DNA of 64,000 nt, from positions 23,055,022 to 23,119,021 of the forward strand of contig OZ020524.1 of NCBI GenBank assembly GCA_963971425.1, in the 5' to 3' direction. The first letter of the stretch is position 1. The number at the start of each line of letters is the position of its first letter. Positions 22,378 through 34,600 of this stretch are shown here, piece after piece. A model generated the notes under the pieces. That model worked only from the letters and a program-made list of their open reading frames with translations, did not search any database and was not told the origin of the DNA. The DNA is from Bryoerythrophyllum caledonicum (Eukaryota; Streptophyta; Bryopsida; Pottiales; Pottiaceae). The translations under genes were made by a program, and so were the position numbers.

Positions 22378-24024
22378 TCATTGCATGTTTAGCGGTTTGT
22401 CTTGGAGGAGTGGTAAGTTGGGTTTACCGGTCACGGCGGACATTTTTTGAACTAGGGAGAACATGGTTGCTTGGATGTTCTCCATGTGGAGCTTGAGTTC
22501 TTCATGCTTCATGACGGTGTAATCTTTGTTTGCTTGAATCACCTTTTTGTTGTTGTCTTCGATCATTTGTTCTACTTCCTTCGCGGTGCAATAAGGAGGT
22601 GATGATGGAGGGGCTTGGATGTTGAATGTAGTGATTGTGTTGATGAGGGCGGTGTTGATGTCGTCGAAGCCGAAGTCTTTGATGGCATCGGCGGTGGGTG
22701 GATGTAGTCCTTCCAAGCTCCTTGGATGTGGCAAGAAGTCCACGTAGTTCCCATCTATCACATGGGTCTTTTTCACAAAAGTTCTATATACAATGGGGTT
22801 AGCACAAAGTACATTGCAACTTCCATTGTGGTAATTTTCTCTCTCTATGGTACCAAATCTCTCTTACGTTAAGGGCTCCCATGATCTTGTAAATTTCTTG
22901 TGAGGTGTTCATAGTGTTCAAAGTGATAGGAAGGGAAGAAAGGGTAAGGGTTATAGCTTCTTTCTTTGCCTTTGTTTCGATTACTCCATTTGGTCCTTTG
23001 GTGTCAACTACTTGCCTTGGGAGTAGGATTTCGTTTTGCACCACAATGCAGTTGGTGATCATGTTCTTTACTTGTGTTGGTGTTGAGGCTATGATGAATG
23101 CCCATGATTCACCATATACCTTTTGCACGTCGGTTACCTCCTAGTCATGCCCTTGGGCAAAGCTATGCCCAAGTATCTCTTCAAATACCACTTGGGCTGA
23201 AATTGCCTCTAGACACTCGCTTTTCACTTTCAAAGAAAGGTTAGAACCTTTAGAGAGGTTGTTAAATGTTTTGCAAACTTTCCCAACCACATCTTGACCA
23301 TCAATGTGCAAGATGAACACTCTAAGACCTTTAAGCAATGCAAGACCATCAAGTTTGGGTTTGAGGAGATGTACCTTGAAGCTTCCCACCCATACTCCCT
23401 TTATTTTTCCTTGTTTGATGCTAAGACATGGGATGTATAAGGGATCGTACACACCAGTGCCAAGTATGATGTTCATTTTCTCCAATCTTTTTACAATCAC
23501 GTTTTTAGCCGTTTCATACATGATAGGGGTGTTAGGTATTTCAAAATGAATGGCAATGTGGAATTCAAGGACAAACCTGTGGATTCGTTAGTCTTGACTT
23601 CACACGGAAGTTGCGTGATGTTGTAGTGTTGCTTGGCAACACCTTTCCTTACCTCCATGGAGTACAAGACTTGCGGGATTTGAGGGAAAGCCACCCTCGC
23701 ACCGTGGGCCTCTTTAGCCTCCTCTTCTTTTAGTCCTCTAGTTATCATGTCCATCACCGTTTCACCACTATAAAGATCTTCAGCTCCTTCTTCCATGGCA
23801 AGTGCTTCCATGGCCTGAAATCCCATCCAAAACTTGTAAGTTGTAAAGGTGGGTTTAGTGGACTTACCTCCGTTGGCGTTGGACCTTTTGCTTCTCTTGC
23901 TACTGCTGGTTTTGCCTTTTTTACCTCTTGATGTCTTTGATTTTGTGGTAGTGTTGGGGCTTTCGTCCATTTGATCCACCATCTCTAAATCTATCGATAG
24001 ATTCTTCCTTGCGGTTCCTGCCAT
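22378..24024 (-). pseudogene. LINE copy 1 ORF1-like remnant
   Basis: Four consecutive minus-strand stretches (24024-23497, 23521-23141, about 23128-22799, 22776-22378) read as one protein of about 540 residues broken by a frameshift near 23510, a TAG at 23141 and at least one further break near 22790. It starts with ATG at 24024. The N-terminus has a Lys/Ser/Arg-rich cluster (KSKTSRGKKGKTSSSKRSKR, about residues 27-46), reminiscent of nucleic-acid binding or nuclear import. The C-terminal piece has a likely coiled coil (about 22580-22430, EVEQMIEDNNKK through HEELKLHMENIQ). No RRM or zinc knuckle is seen, and I do not recognise the middle part. Its position inside the target duplications and ahead of the endonuclease-RT frame suggests it is the element's ORF1. 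Confidence 0.55.
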
Positions 24025-24059
24025 GTTAGTTGTACGTCTTTCTATTGCTACTGATTTGC

Positions 24060-26292
24060 ATAATGTGTCTAAAACTAAGTTGTGGGGAAAAAATAGGTCG
24101 CTGCGGGGGGAGGGGAGGTCGTTATGTGGGGGAGGGGGTCACAAGTTGTGTGTGGGGGGTCACTCTTAGTGGCTGGTAGGTCGCTAAGTATATTTGATGG
24201 ATTTCTAGAGTTGGTTGGGGGGTCTCTATGGATTATGGGGAGGTCGCTAGTTGGGTTTAGTAGATCGCAGGGGGGGCTTGGGAGGTCGCTAAACACGTTC
24301 CTGGGGTCGCAAGGGGGGTTCACTAGGTCGCTACTCTTTCTTGTCGGGTCGCTGGGGAGGTCGGGGTCCGGAGAAGGGAAGGTCGCTGCGGGGGAGGCGA
24401 GGGTTGCAGGCTTACAGCCTGCGAGGGGGGTCGGGGTCCGGAGAAGGGAAGGTCGCTGTGGGGGAGGCGAGGGTTGTAGGCTTACAGCCTGCGAGGGGGG
24501 TCGGGGGACTATCTTCCTCGTGCGAGGGCGGTGTTCTCCTTGCGAGGGGGTTCTGGGGAGTAAGGATTAGGGCTCGGGGAGGGAGGGTTTTAGGTTGGGA
24601 CTGTAAGGTTTCGGGATGGGGAGGGAGAGGGGCAAGTCGGGGAGGGAGGGTGGTTCTCGCCTCTATCGAGAGTGAGGGAGGACATGGGATGCCGGGAGGT
24701 GGAGTTGGCGGGGAAGATGAGTTTGAGAGAGGGGGATAGGGGGTGAGGTCCGGAGGGGGACAGGGAGTGAGTCCGGGTGGGAGGCAGGGGGTACTGAGTA
24801 GGGGAGGGCAGGGGGTGATGAGTAGGGGAGGGTAGGGGTCGACAGGGGAGAGGAGGGGCGGGGTGGGAGAGGAGTAGGGGAGGTTAGAGTGATGTGTGTT
24901 GTGATGTGGGTGGGGTGGAGAGTGAGGTGGGTGTGGGGTGAGAGGGGTGTGTGCGGTGTGATGAGAGGGAGAGGGGATCTGTGGTGAGGGAGGAGAGAGT
25001 GGTAGAGGGAGCTGCGAAGATGGAAAACGAGGGTGTAGACAGAGGTTACTTACAGCTGCGTTGTCTTGTGTTGCATCTTGTTGTGATGTTGATGTGTGTT
25101 TTCCCTTGGTGTGGTATTGTTGCGGGTCGCTCCCTCCTTTGGCGTACTTGTTTGCAGTAGTCTTGATGCGAATGCCTCCTTGTGTTGTGTCCTTGTTGTG
25201 CGATCTTGTTCTTCTGATGTGGAAAGAGTTGGTGTGGATTCGATGGTTGTTGTGTTGCGTCCTTGTGCACTCCTGTCTTGGTGTTGTTTGCTTTGGTGCT
25301 GATGGTGTGCTGCCTTGCTGATTCTGCGTAGGGAGACCCAGATCTGGAATTTTTTGCAAGCGCTTCCGCATGCGATCTAGATCCACTAGTTTAGTGTAGT
25401 TTTTTAGGTTTTTTGTGTAGATCTGTACGTGTGTGTTGTTCTGGTGAGGTTTTGGTGTACTACTACTGGTGTGTGTATGTGGAGAGGTACAAGGTGTTAC
25501 TAGCATTTGGAGAGTCTATTGTAGAAAATAAATGTAGATGGATAGAGAATGCCTGATATGGTGTGTCGTTGCTGCCTTCGAGCAGATCCTCGAGGTGTAT
25601 TTTGTTGAGCTTCACTCCAGAGGTTATTCTGCAGCGATGTCCTCCAAATCTAGTGCATAAAATCTTTGAACAGATGATGTTAGATCTCTTTTGTAAAGTG
25701 TATAATTTTCTGTAAGAACATGTTGATACTGTGGAAATAACAATGACAAAGAAAGGAAAGAACACAAAGGTGAAGGGGGGGTAAGAGATAGCCTGTAAAT
25801 GGTGGTGCAGACATGGCTTCCAAAGAGTTGGTGTGTGCTTGTGTCCTCGTAACAATGGTGGCTCCTCGTGTTGCTCAATCTCTTGTATGATGGGATCGTG
25901 GATCAAGGAGGAACAAGGGCTGATTGGTGGACATGCAGATCTCAATCTAACTATACTCGATCTGGACAGATCTAGAGTTGAGACGGGTCAGTGAGTTCAC
26001 ATCTGTGCAACAACACTCATTTCCCACGCTTCAGATTCAACTTGCAACGATCTCCTTCAACGACTTGTCCATCACCTCACAAACTTCCAGATCCAATGTT
26101 TTGAGCGCTTCCAACAAGTGTGATCTGCCTGCCCAACCTCACCAACGTCTAGATCTGGAACAATGTGGGCTCACAGTAAGGCCAACAACCTCTCACTACA
26201 CATCCCTCAAGATTCTAGACTAAGTCCTTGTGCCTCCCCTCACCACGAATTGCGGAGCTCACTCTCTACTCATCTGAGTCCCTGCGAATGTT
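24060..26292 (-). other. Long 5' leader of LINE copy 1
   Basis: About 2.2 kb between the 5' target duplication and the ORF1-like start. 24060-24350 has about ten copies of a GGTCGCT-type motif on the plus strand. 24361-24500 is a 70-bp tandem duplication, and 24500-25020 is strongly G-rich on the plus strand (C-rich in the RNA). A long Pro-rich frame on the minus strand (25506-24412) follows from this composition and is not taken as a gene. The leader probably contains the internal promoter. Confidence 0.5.
24361..24500. repeat. 70-bp tandem duplication with a stem-loop in the LINE leader
   Basis: Units 24361-24430 and 24431-24500 differ at only two positions, both C versus T. Each contains a short inverted repeat around CTTACAGCC (GCAGGCT/AGCCTGC in unit 1, with a 3-base loop). 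Confidence 0.9.
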
Positions 26293-26304
26293 AAGGAAGG
26301 GGTA
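26293..26304. repeat. Target-site duplication of LINE copy 1, 5' side
   Basis: AAGGAAGGGGTA, identical to 13865-13876; beyond it the minisatellite resumes. Confidence 0.85.
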
Positions 26305-26585
26305 CAAAAGTAAGGGATTGAAAAAGTAAGGATTTCAAAAGTAAGGAGTTGAAAATGTAAGGGTTAGAAAAAATAAGTGGGTGAAAAAGTAAGGGGTTGA
26401 AAAAGTAAGGGTTACAAAAAGTAAGTGGGTGAAAAAGTAAGGGTTACAAAAGTAAGTGGTTGAAAATGTAAGGGTTAGAAAAAGTAAGGGTTAGAAAAAG
26501 TAAGAATTTGAAAAAGTAAGGGGTTGAAAAAGTAAGGGTTAGGAATAGCAGGGGTTAGAAAAAGTAAGGATTTGAAAAATTTAAG
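26305..26585 (+). repeat. AT-rich minisatellite, right part
   Basis: Continuation of 13300-13864: units such as GGGTTAGAAAAAGTAA and GGGGTTGAAAAAGTAA, each about 15-17 bp, some 16 copies with scattered substitutions. Confidence 0.85.
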
Positions 26586-26593
26586 GTTAGATA

Positions 26594-27760
26594 CTAATTT
26601 GCCGTAGGCAAATGACGCACTTCTAATCCTTCAAAATATTGACAATATTTTGCAACAATCTCTTGAAGTTGTGGAAATAATTGATTAGTATTCCACGTGC
26701 CATCTAGCCCTAAAGCTAAACCACATCTAATCATAGATTTACGAGCAGAAGACATATTATCACAAACTAATAACTGATTAACTTCTTCAATGGAATCGGC
26801 CGCCAATTGGAGAAAAAATCTTTTACCGAGATTAAGAAGTTTACCGGACCATTGATTGTCACCGCGCGGAATATTTTGCCATGCATCACTTTGAATGAGC
26901 TCCGCTTTCTTCATTTCCCATCGCCTTGTCCACGCATCTTTAATCTTTGAAATAATGAAAGTATCCGCGAGTTGACATAGGGGAGTGGCACATGGAGGTA
27001 AATATCTTAAAACGGTTCATTTTTGGACTAATACCTCTCCTAATCTAGGGGTTAAATTATGGCCCGAACAATTATCAACCCACACTATTTTTGTACGGTT
27101 TTAAATGTCGGGTTGAAATGCTTGTGGTTCTTCAAAGTATTGAGGAAAGATGGATTGGTCTATCCATCCTTTCGGGCCCGTACGGTAACACACGCCGGGT
27201 ATAGAATCTTCTAATCCTCGGATAGGATAATTTCAATTTTCATTGCTAAATATAATCATGGGGGATTCTATCATTGTCCTACGTCCGCCCGAAATCCTAA
27301 CAACCATTGTCATTGATTCTCCTCCCGCAACTACATCGGCATATTTTACCGAACAATCTCTACGAAACCCCAATGTTCTACCGTTGTCCATATTTATGGT
27401 GAAATTTGTCTCATCTAAATTTTCAACAAGATTCTCATTAAATTCACCGGATGCAAAACCTCGTTGCAAAAGTCCTAAATGATGAGCAACATTCATTTCT
27501 ATTTGAGTCTCTTTTTCCGGGCTACATGTTAACCGACCACGTTGTGAAAGAAAATCTATGTTATTTGCATCCATAAAATGTTGAATCCATGAGTATGTGA
27601 TTTTATCTTTTGTAGGTCTATCATCTTTGGGGTCCTGAGAGTGTGCGGTATAAGGAGTGCGGGCGTTCAACCCGGGGCTGCCACACAACGATTTGTCTTC
27701 GATCATCCATGCATCAACGTTTTGGCGGGTTTGTATAGTTGAAACCTGCTGCAAGGCTTA
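26594..27760 (-). pseudogene. DDE (pogo/DDE_1-type) transposase remnant
   Basis: Minus-strand remnant of a transposase that would cut and join the pogo-like element in which it lies. Acidic catalytic positions are recognisable in order: LDETNF (Asp at about residue 114 of the longest piece), WVDNCSGHN, and CQLADTFIISKIKDAW, the arrangement of DDE_1 proteins. A well-preserved C-terminal part runs from MKKAELIQSDAWQN to HLPTAN at 26594. At least three in-frame stops (27233, and near 27103 and 27050) break it. The N-terminal DNA-binding (HTH) part upstream of 27760 is not clearly seen, so the gene may be truncated there or have an intron. Confidence 0.75.
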
Positions 27761-28529
27761 CGGCTGTGGTGCGCGAACATCGGGCTCCATCCCTGAAAAA
27801 TGAAAAACGGAGTTAACGTTTATGATTCCTACTAGGCGTTTCAATAGAGGATGAAAGTCATCCATGCCTACCAGTATGTGTAGACGGCCTCGGTGGTAAT
27901 ACAGTCATTGCGTGACTGATTGCAATAGTGACAACGTTTGCAGATGGTATGATGATTGATGGCGCTGATGGTATGTTGCGTCACACTGTCATTGTTTTTG
28001 GCTCGTCACTACGTCACTGTTTCTTTCCCTGCCCGCATGCGCTTGTTTTATCCCATAACTCTTGCCTGCATAATCGCCCCACCCCAAAGTCCTAAAGTAT
28101 AAGCCCCCCCCCCTCGGGTCGAGTAGACGAACGATCATAAATAATTATGTTGCTAAGAAATCCTCCACTGAAAATTAAAAAACAGGCATCAGAAAAATCA
28201 CTTTAGGGCACTAGAAAATATGGGCAGAAAATACCAGTGCATCGTCAAGAACTCTGGAAGCATGGAAGCATGGGACGAGCATGGAACCCTGAAATCTTGC
28301 ATAACCCGAAGAGTAGATAACCCCAAGACCAGGCTCACCTCACACATGTAAACTCAAAGATGCAAAGTTTCCTAAATGCAACATCAAAGTTCAAGAGTGA
28401 TGAAATCTGCAAAAGCAAAAAGGGATAATATGGGATTGAGAATGAGGGTAGGTGGTCAATTAAGGCATGGCGGCCGGGTAGGTGGTTGATTGGGGTATCA
28501 TTGATGATTTTGGTGGCTAACACTATTTA
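27761..28529. other. Right internal region of the pogo-like element
   Basis: About 770 bp between the transposase remnant and LINE copy 2. It would carry the transposase promoter and 5' coding part. No confident coding sequence is recognised; a nine-C run occurs near 28104. Confidence 0.4.
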
Positions 28530-28538
28530 TAAACTTAT
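28530..28538. repeat. Target-site duplication of LINE copy 2, 5' side
   Basis: TAAACTTAT, repeated exactly at 35772-35780 just after the T-tract that ends LINE copy 2. Confidence 0.75.
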
Positions 28539-28547
28539 AACAAAAAA

Positions 28548-28607
28548 CCCACCTACTACAAACTATTAATATTAATCGGAGGGGACATAGAGACTAACCC
28601 ATGACCT
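28548..28607 (+). other. Broken 2A motif in LINE copy 2
   Basis: Codes KLLILIGGDIETNP followed by TGA (28602-28604) and CCT. The essential glycine codon GGA seen in copy 1 has become a stop, so this copy cannot make the 2A junction. The ATG at 28608 directly follows. Confidence 0.85.
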
Positions 28608-31600
28608 ATGCCGAACGTATTAAAAAGACACTCCACTTCACACAAAAAGAATGCCAAAACATATTTCATACCAAATACCATAAAACTACAACCCGAATAC
28701 GCACACATCGCCCAAAAATTTGCCCCCCTTTTAAAAACCACACATATATTACATCAACAACATAATCACGCATACCCACATATCGCCACATATATAAACC
28801 AACACAACGAACATCCTCCATCCCACATTCTATATGCCCTAGCCATCACTATACACCCCAACATAGACCTCTGTAATAAACTCCTAAACACACAAAATCA
28901 AACCATAACCCAATGGACCAATACACTCCTTCACACTCTACATAATCTACAAAACCCCCCCGAAAGACACATTAGTACCCCACATCCTCATACAACATTT
29001 CTTGAATCCAACTTAAACATCATAATCCACAACACATCCATAAACAAAGAACTATATGACTTTATACACAACCAAAATACACCCCCAACAAATGACATAT
29101 TAAAACAAAGATTTCCCTACCTCCCTAACACTATCATAAACGAGGCACCAAAATGCCTAAACCCCCTTCCGGAATACACTCATCCACCCCCACCACGAAA
29201 CTACATCCCACCACAAAACCACAACCCACATACGAACAACAACAACACAAGCATAATAACATGGAATGCCTCATCCCTAAACACAGTGCTCCCAAACCTA
29301 CAAAACATAATCATACACACTAACACACCACCGGCACTCATAGTCATACAAGAAACAAAAATATCGACCACAAAATCCACAAAATACATACAAAGACTAT
29401 TTCCCGACTACAAACTTATTTTCAATAATACACATGCCCTAACACGATGCATACAACAAAGAAGACCATATACACCGGGCCATGGGGGCCTCCTCACCCT
29501 CATACACAAAAATTATGCCTTTCCAGGCAATGTCAGAAAAATCCCCACCCCAATGAATATATCCCCATACCTCCAAATTATGGAAATCTCCAATCACCCA
29601 TTACAATCATGGCTAATCCACCACATATACATGCCATCCCACCCCGAAGACATCAGACTCACCAAGGACATCAAAACTAACATCACCACCCATATCACCA
29701 ACAATCCCAACCACAACGACATCTTATGTGATGACTTCAATAGAGACGTTGCCCTCATAGGTAGACAAAACGGAAACCAACACACACCACCACAAATAAT
29801 AGACCTACAATGGAAACAATTTACTGAAAATTTAAACTTCAATTATATTCCCACAAACACTACATACTCTAGACAAGGAGGATACAACTATAACAATTGG
29901 AGCCTAATTGATGGATTCTACGTACGTGCAACTAACCATACCACATTTACTTCCACAACAGACAATAACATTCAACTGAACTCTGATCACTCACCTATAC
30001 AACTCCACATCCCAAACAACACATTTATAAACCGTACACCAACCAACACAAACAATGACCACATTCGTATCCTCAACCCCATCCCACAAAACAGCATAGA
30101 ATTATTCAACACAAAATTCTTTGAGGAAAACTCACTACGCATTGACTCTCTAATAAACGAATTGGAATCTAATAACCATCTTTCCCAAACACAATGGCAA
30201 GTAGCATGTCACACCCTAGATACACTCATCAACAACATATCCAATACAATTGAACAAACTTGCAAAGCCCAACCCATACCACAAATGACCAATCGAGCAT
30301 CACAACAAGGGGGATATTTACCCCGGAAACTATCTAAAACATGGAAACAACATCTAACAATTTACCACACCATACGGAAAACCATAAGAATTGTAAATAA
30401 CAACCCCCAATGGCGAAACCACCCTATTCTCAACGAACTCCAAAACCTTCAACACACACAAATCCCTAATCCACCCCCCATACACCTACCTCACGACACA
30501 TGAATAAATGACATAGCATTAATTGCAAAAAATGCCAACATACAAGCCCAAAAAATCACCACTAAACATACCCAAGAAAACATTCGAAAAGCCATCTCCA
30601 AATACAGACAACTATATGAAACTAGCCCCAAGAAAATAAACAGAAGAATATTCAAAAATATGGAGTCCCCACCATTAGACTGCATCATTGACCAATATAA
30701 CAATATACTAACTAGCCCAGAAGACATTGCAAACGAAATATTTAACCAACAAACAAAGAACAACACACCTACGGTAAACACATGCAACTATCAACCTGAC
30801 CACCGCACTACATGCACATGCGCAGTACGACAATATCCATGGCATGACCTGGATGGATTCACATTAGAAACAAGAGGAGCCCCGGAAACCCCACTACACA
30901 CATACTTTAATCAAGCTACATATGACACATGCCTACGTAACCTAGGAAACAACAAAGCCCCCGGACCAGACCGCATACCGAACTCTATCCTAAAAAATAT
31001 GCCCCCTAGGTTCCACAAACTACTAAACCTCTTCTTCTCCCACTGTTATAAACAAAGACAAATCCCCGCTTCATGGAAAACAAGTGCAACGATCCTACTA
31101 TTCAAAAAAGGAGATCCATCCATGCTACCGAACCATAGACCCATCGCACTAGCCAATACCATCTATAAACTATTTACGAGCACATTCACATCAATACTAT
31201 CATCAAATGGCGAAAAATATAAAATACTGCATGATAGTCAAGAAGGATTCCGCGTAGAAAGAAGCACCGCTAGACAAATCCAAACAATAATAGCCGCATT
31301 AGAAGATGCACGATTTACAAACCAAGACATATTTATACTGTATGTCGACTTTAAAAATGCCTTCGGCTCTATTGACCATGCTAGACTTTTAGCCATAATG
31401 ACGGACCTTGGATACCCCAAAGATGCCACCGCACTAGTGGGAAATATATACTCCGAATCCTCAACTTCCTACATAGGAGAACACTTTGGTAAAACTAAAC
31501 CCATAGCCATCCAAAGGGGAACAATACAAGGAGATACCCTAAGCCCATATTTATTTATTATATTCCTAGAACCACTACTTAGATGGCTAGATAGAGGCAA

Positions 31601-34600
31601 CAATGGATACACATTCGGGACATCACAAACCACCATCAACTCCACAGCATACGCGGACGACCTTGCGGCCATAACCAACGAAATCAACGCCATAAAAATA
31701 CAACTTAACAAAATAGACAGGTATTGCAAATAGACAGGTATGGATGTAGGGGTCCCAAAATGTGCCATCACTGGATGCCCAAATAAATCAAAAACAAACC
31801 CCACCACATTCAAAGCCCTAATACAAACCTCTAACATTAATTACCGAAACCAACAAATACCCGTTCTATACCAAAACGAACCATACACATATCTAGGAAT
31901 AAGTCTCGTCCCCTCCCTAAAATGGAAAACCCAAATTCATGCCACCACCACAAAATTAATCAAACAATGCAAAGAACTAGTAGCTTGTCCGGCCACTATG
32001 AAACAAAAAATAAAAATGATCGACACAGTTTTAAGACCGGGCGTGGCATACAGCTTCTACGCAGTACCATACTCAAAGCCCGCCATAAAAAAACTGGACC
32101 AAAAAATAACTACCACACAGAAAACCGTATGTGGCATGCCAAAATGTATGTCTAATATAATTACCCAACTACCACACAACCTCTTTGGACTAGAAGCCTT
32201 CTTACTAAAAAACGCATACCTTAGATGCATAGGAGAACAACTCCAGAACGCTCTAAATGACAGTGGCAGACTTGGAAAAATATACAAAGGCCTAACACAT
32301 CACATCCTCGCACAATGTGGGGGGGCAGAAAACATACCTAGAATAAAAAAGACAAACTGTACAAGATCACCAATAATACGTACCTTCTTCTTACTAAAAC
32401 ACGTAGCAAAAGTCCACCTAAAAAGCACTCTCCCCAACTTTCTTACAGAACCAACAACACTAGAAAAAGCCTGGACTCTTGAAACACAAAACCATAATAC
32501 ACTCAACACACAATTATCCCAAAAGTTATTACAAAAACTCCTAACAAAAAATATCTACGAACTAAAACAAATCTCCCTACCCAACGGAACACACATCATG
32601 AACAATGAAGAATTTAAAACCTACCACTTCACCCCATCAAAACTTATTAAAAGTGCCCTAAAAATTGCACGACAACTCTTTTGTCACCCAATATATCCCC
32701 CCCCACCCAATACACATACTAATACACATACATACTCTCATACAATTAGAGACCCATTCATCACTATAAACAACGACATCACCCCAAGAAATATCACCAC
32801 ACAATCGATACACCCTCCCCACTCCCACCCCCACCCCCACACTTACAACAAATGGCTCCCCCAAAGAAACCTCTTCCCAAGACACAACCAAAACACCATT
32901 TCACATAACACAAATAAATTGACACAATATTATCAAAGAACTCAACACAAATTCTACACTGAAATTATCCAAGTTCACCACCTACAAAACCAACCCTAAG
33001 ACACAAGGTCCGTCACCCCACCCACAATAATCCCCCTACTAAACATCTACACAACCGAATGCAACCCCGAAAATGACACTCTTACCTCATCTAACACAAT
33101 AAAAATTGACAAAGACCAAGCACACTTGTACGAAGAAGATGGAAGGCATCTCTTTACCATCCTAATCACTAGGCTCACATGGTTGTGGAACCAATACAAT
33201 ACCAAACTACAAACCCCTACAAACATTGAACCATCAACCCAAGCGTTCGAAACCAAAGACATCTGGCTATACCAAAGATACAAATATAGATTACCAAAAA
33301 ATAACCCCCTTAAACTTACGCAATATACACTACCCATACCCATACTTAATTCGCTAATTTCCACATTCAACATCCAACACTCATATTTCTCCTCCCCCGT
33401 CACATGCCCCACCAAACTCAACAAATTTTACTCCCCCTTTGAAAGAGATAAAATATTCGGATCACTAGGCAAAGCCTTTGACCACAAATGGATAGGTAAT
33501 GGTATGGCCCATCCACACAATGAAGAAGAAACACAACAAGCTCTACATTGGGGCCGCCTCGCGGCCAAACATGACCCAAACCACACCTCCACCCTAATCA
33601 TAACCCCAGACAAAAACTGGTACCAAAATCATAATCCACACTCGGGCCCCTTTCCCGATTCACACATCATCACAATATTCGAAGCGGATTCAATAACATA
33701 TGAAGAACCCACCATCCCACTAGATCTAGATCTAAAAAAACCCAGAATTGAATCATCCACTCTACAAATAATATGCATCCACCACCAAAATCATACTCTA
33801 GGCACACAAGAACAACTAGAAGAACTCTCCTCCATAGCAAAGACTCTAAACATACACCGGATACTCACAAAATTGGCCCCACCAACGCCAATGCAAACAC
33901 CTGTCAACAGAAGCAAAAAAATGGTCAAAACTACACTACAATAACAATACACTAAACTACACCTTAACACCCCCACCCCTCCCGGAGTATCAAACTAACA
34001 CCCCACCTAAATTTAACCCCGAATATAGCTACTATACTGATGGCTCCTTTAAACCTACAGAACAAATTAGCGCGGGATCTTGGCGCAGAGAAAAAGCCGG
34101 TTATGGAATATACAACGCTACGAAAGAAATCAAACTAGCCAAAAGACTACATGGACTGCAAAATATCCTCAGAGCAGAACTAATGGCCATCCACAAAACA
34201 CTAGAAATCGTCTCAACAAAATACAACAATGAATCGGTGCACATATTTACATATTGCATTAACGCACTATATTTATTAAACACCCAAATAACACATCCTA
34301 CCCTCCATAATAGTCACCCCGACCGAATCATACTAGAATCAATGGTCCAAATGATACTAAAAAGAGAACAAATCACAACCCTCCACAAAGTCCGAGCCCA
34401 TGCTAATATTGATGGCAATGAACAAGCGGATAAACTTGCAAAAGAAGGAAGAGAAAAATCACATAAAAATGCCAAAGACCCACATGAACACGCCCATGCC
34501 ACCCCTTACTATTTCCAAAAAGAAGATTGGCCCTCCAAAGAAGACACCCCCGATAAAGGCCCGGTCAGATTCCTGAGCAAATACCTCAAAAAACAAGACC

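Larger units (their letters stand above)
13877..26292 (-). mobile_element. Giant Dualen-like LINE, copy 1, apparently full length
   Basis: A non-LTR retrotransposon on the minus strand: 5' end at 26292, 3' end at 13877, about 12.4 kb, bounded by a 12-bp target duplication. In sense order it has a 2.3-kb C-rich leader, an ORF1-like region (24024-22378), a Thr-rich minisatellite-coded region (22100-21220), a 2A motif (21150), an AP-type endonuclease (20510-19700), reverse transcriptase (18960-17650), an unassigned conserved domain (16260-15890), RNase H (15600-15165), a CCHC finger (14830-14770), an R2-type endonuclease-like domain (14545-14300) and a hairpin with a TTC-rich tail. At least seven in-frame stops and several frameshifts disable it. 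Common plant LINEs of the L1 and RTE groups are much shorter and carry one endonuclease. Confidence 0.85.

Noticed and set aside
25328-25392. Polylinker-like motifs (AGATCT, GCATGC, TCTAGA, ACTAGT close together) suggesting vector contamination
   Set aside because: Sites are not in any contiguous cloning-vector order I recognise, and the stretch lies inside the target duplication of the LINE.
24412-25506. A 364-codon Pro/Thr/His-rich open frame on the minus strand
   Set aside because: It follows the C-rich leader of LINE copy 1, has no domain and crosses a tandem duplication; open because of base composition.
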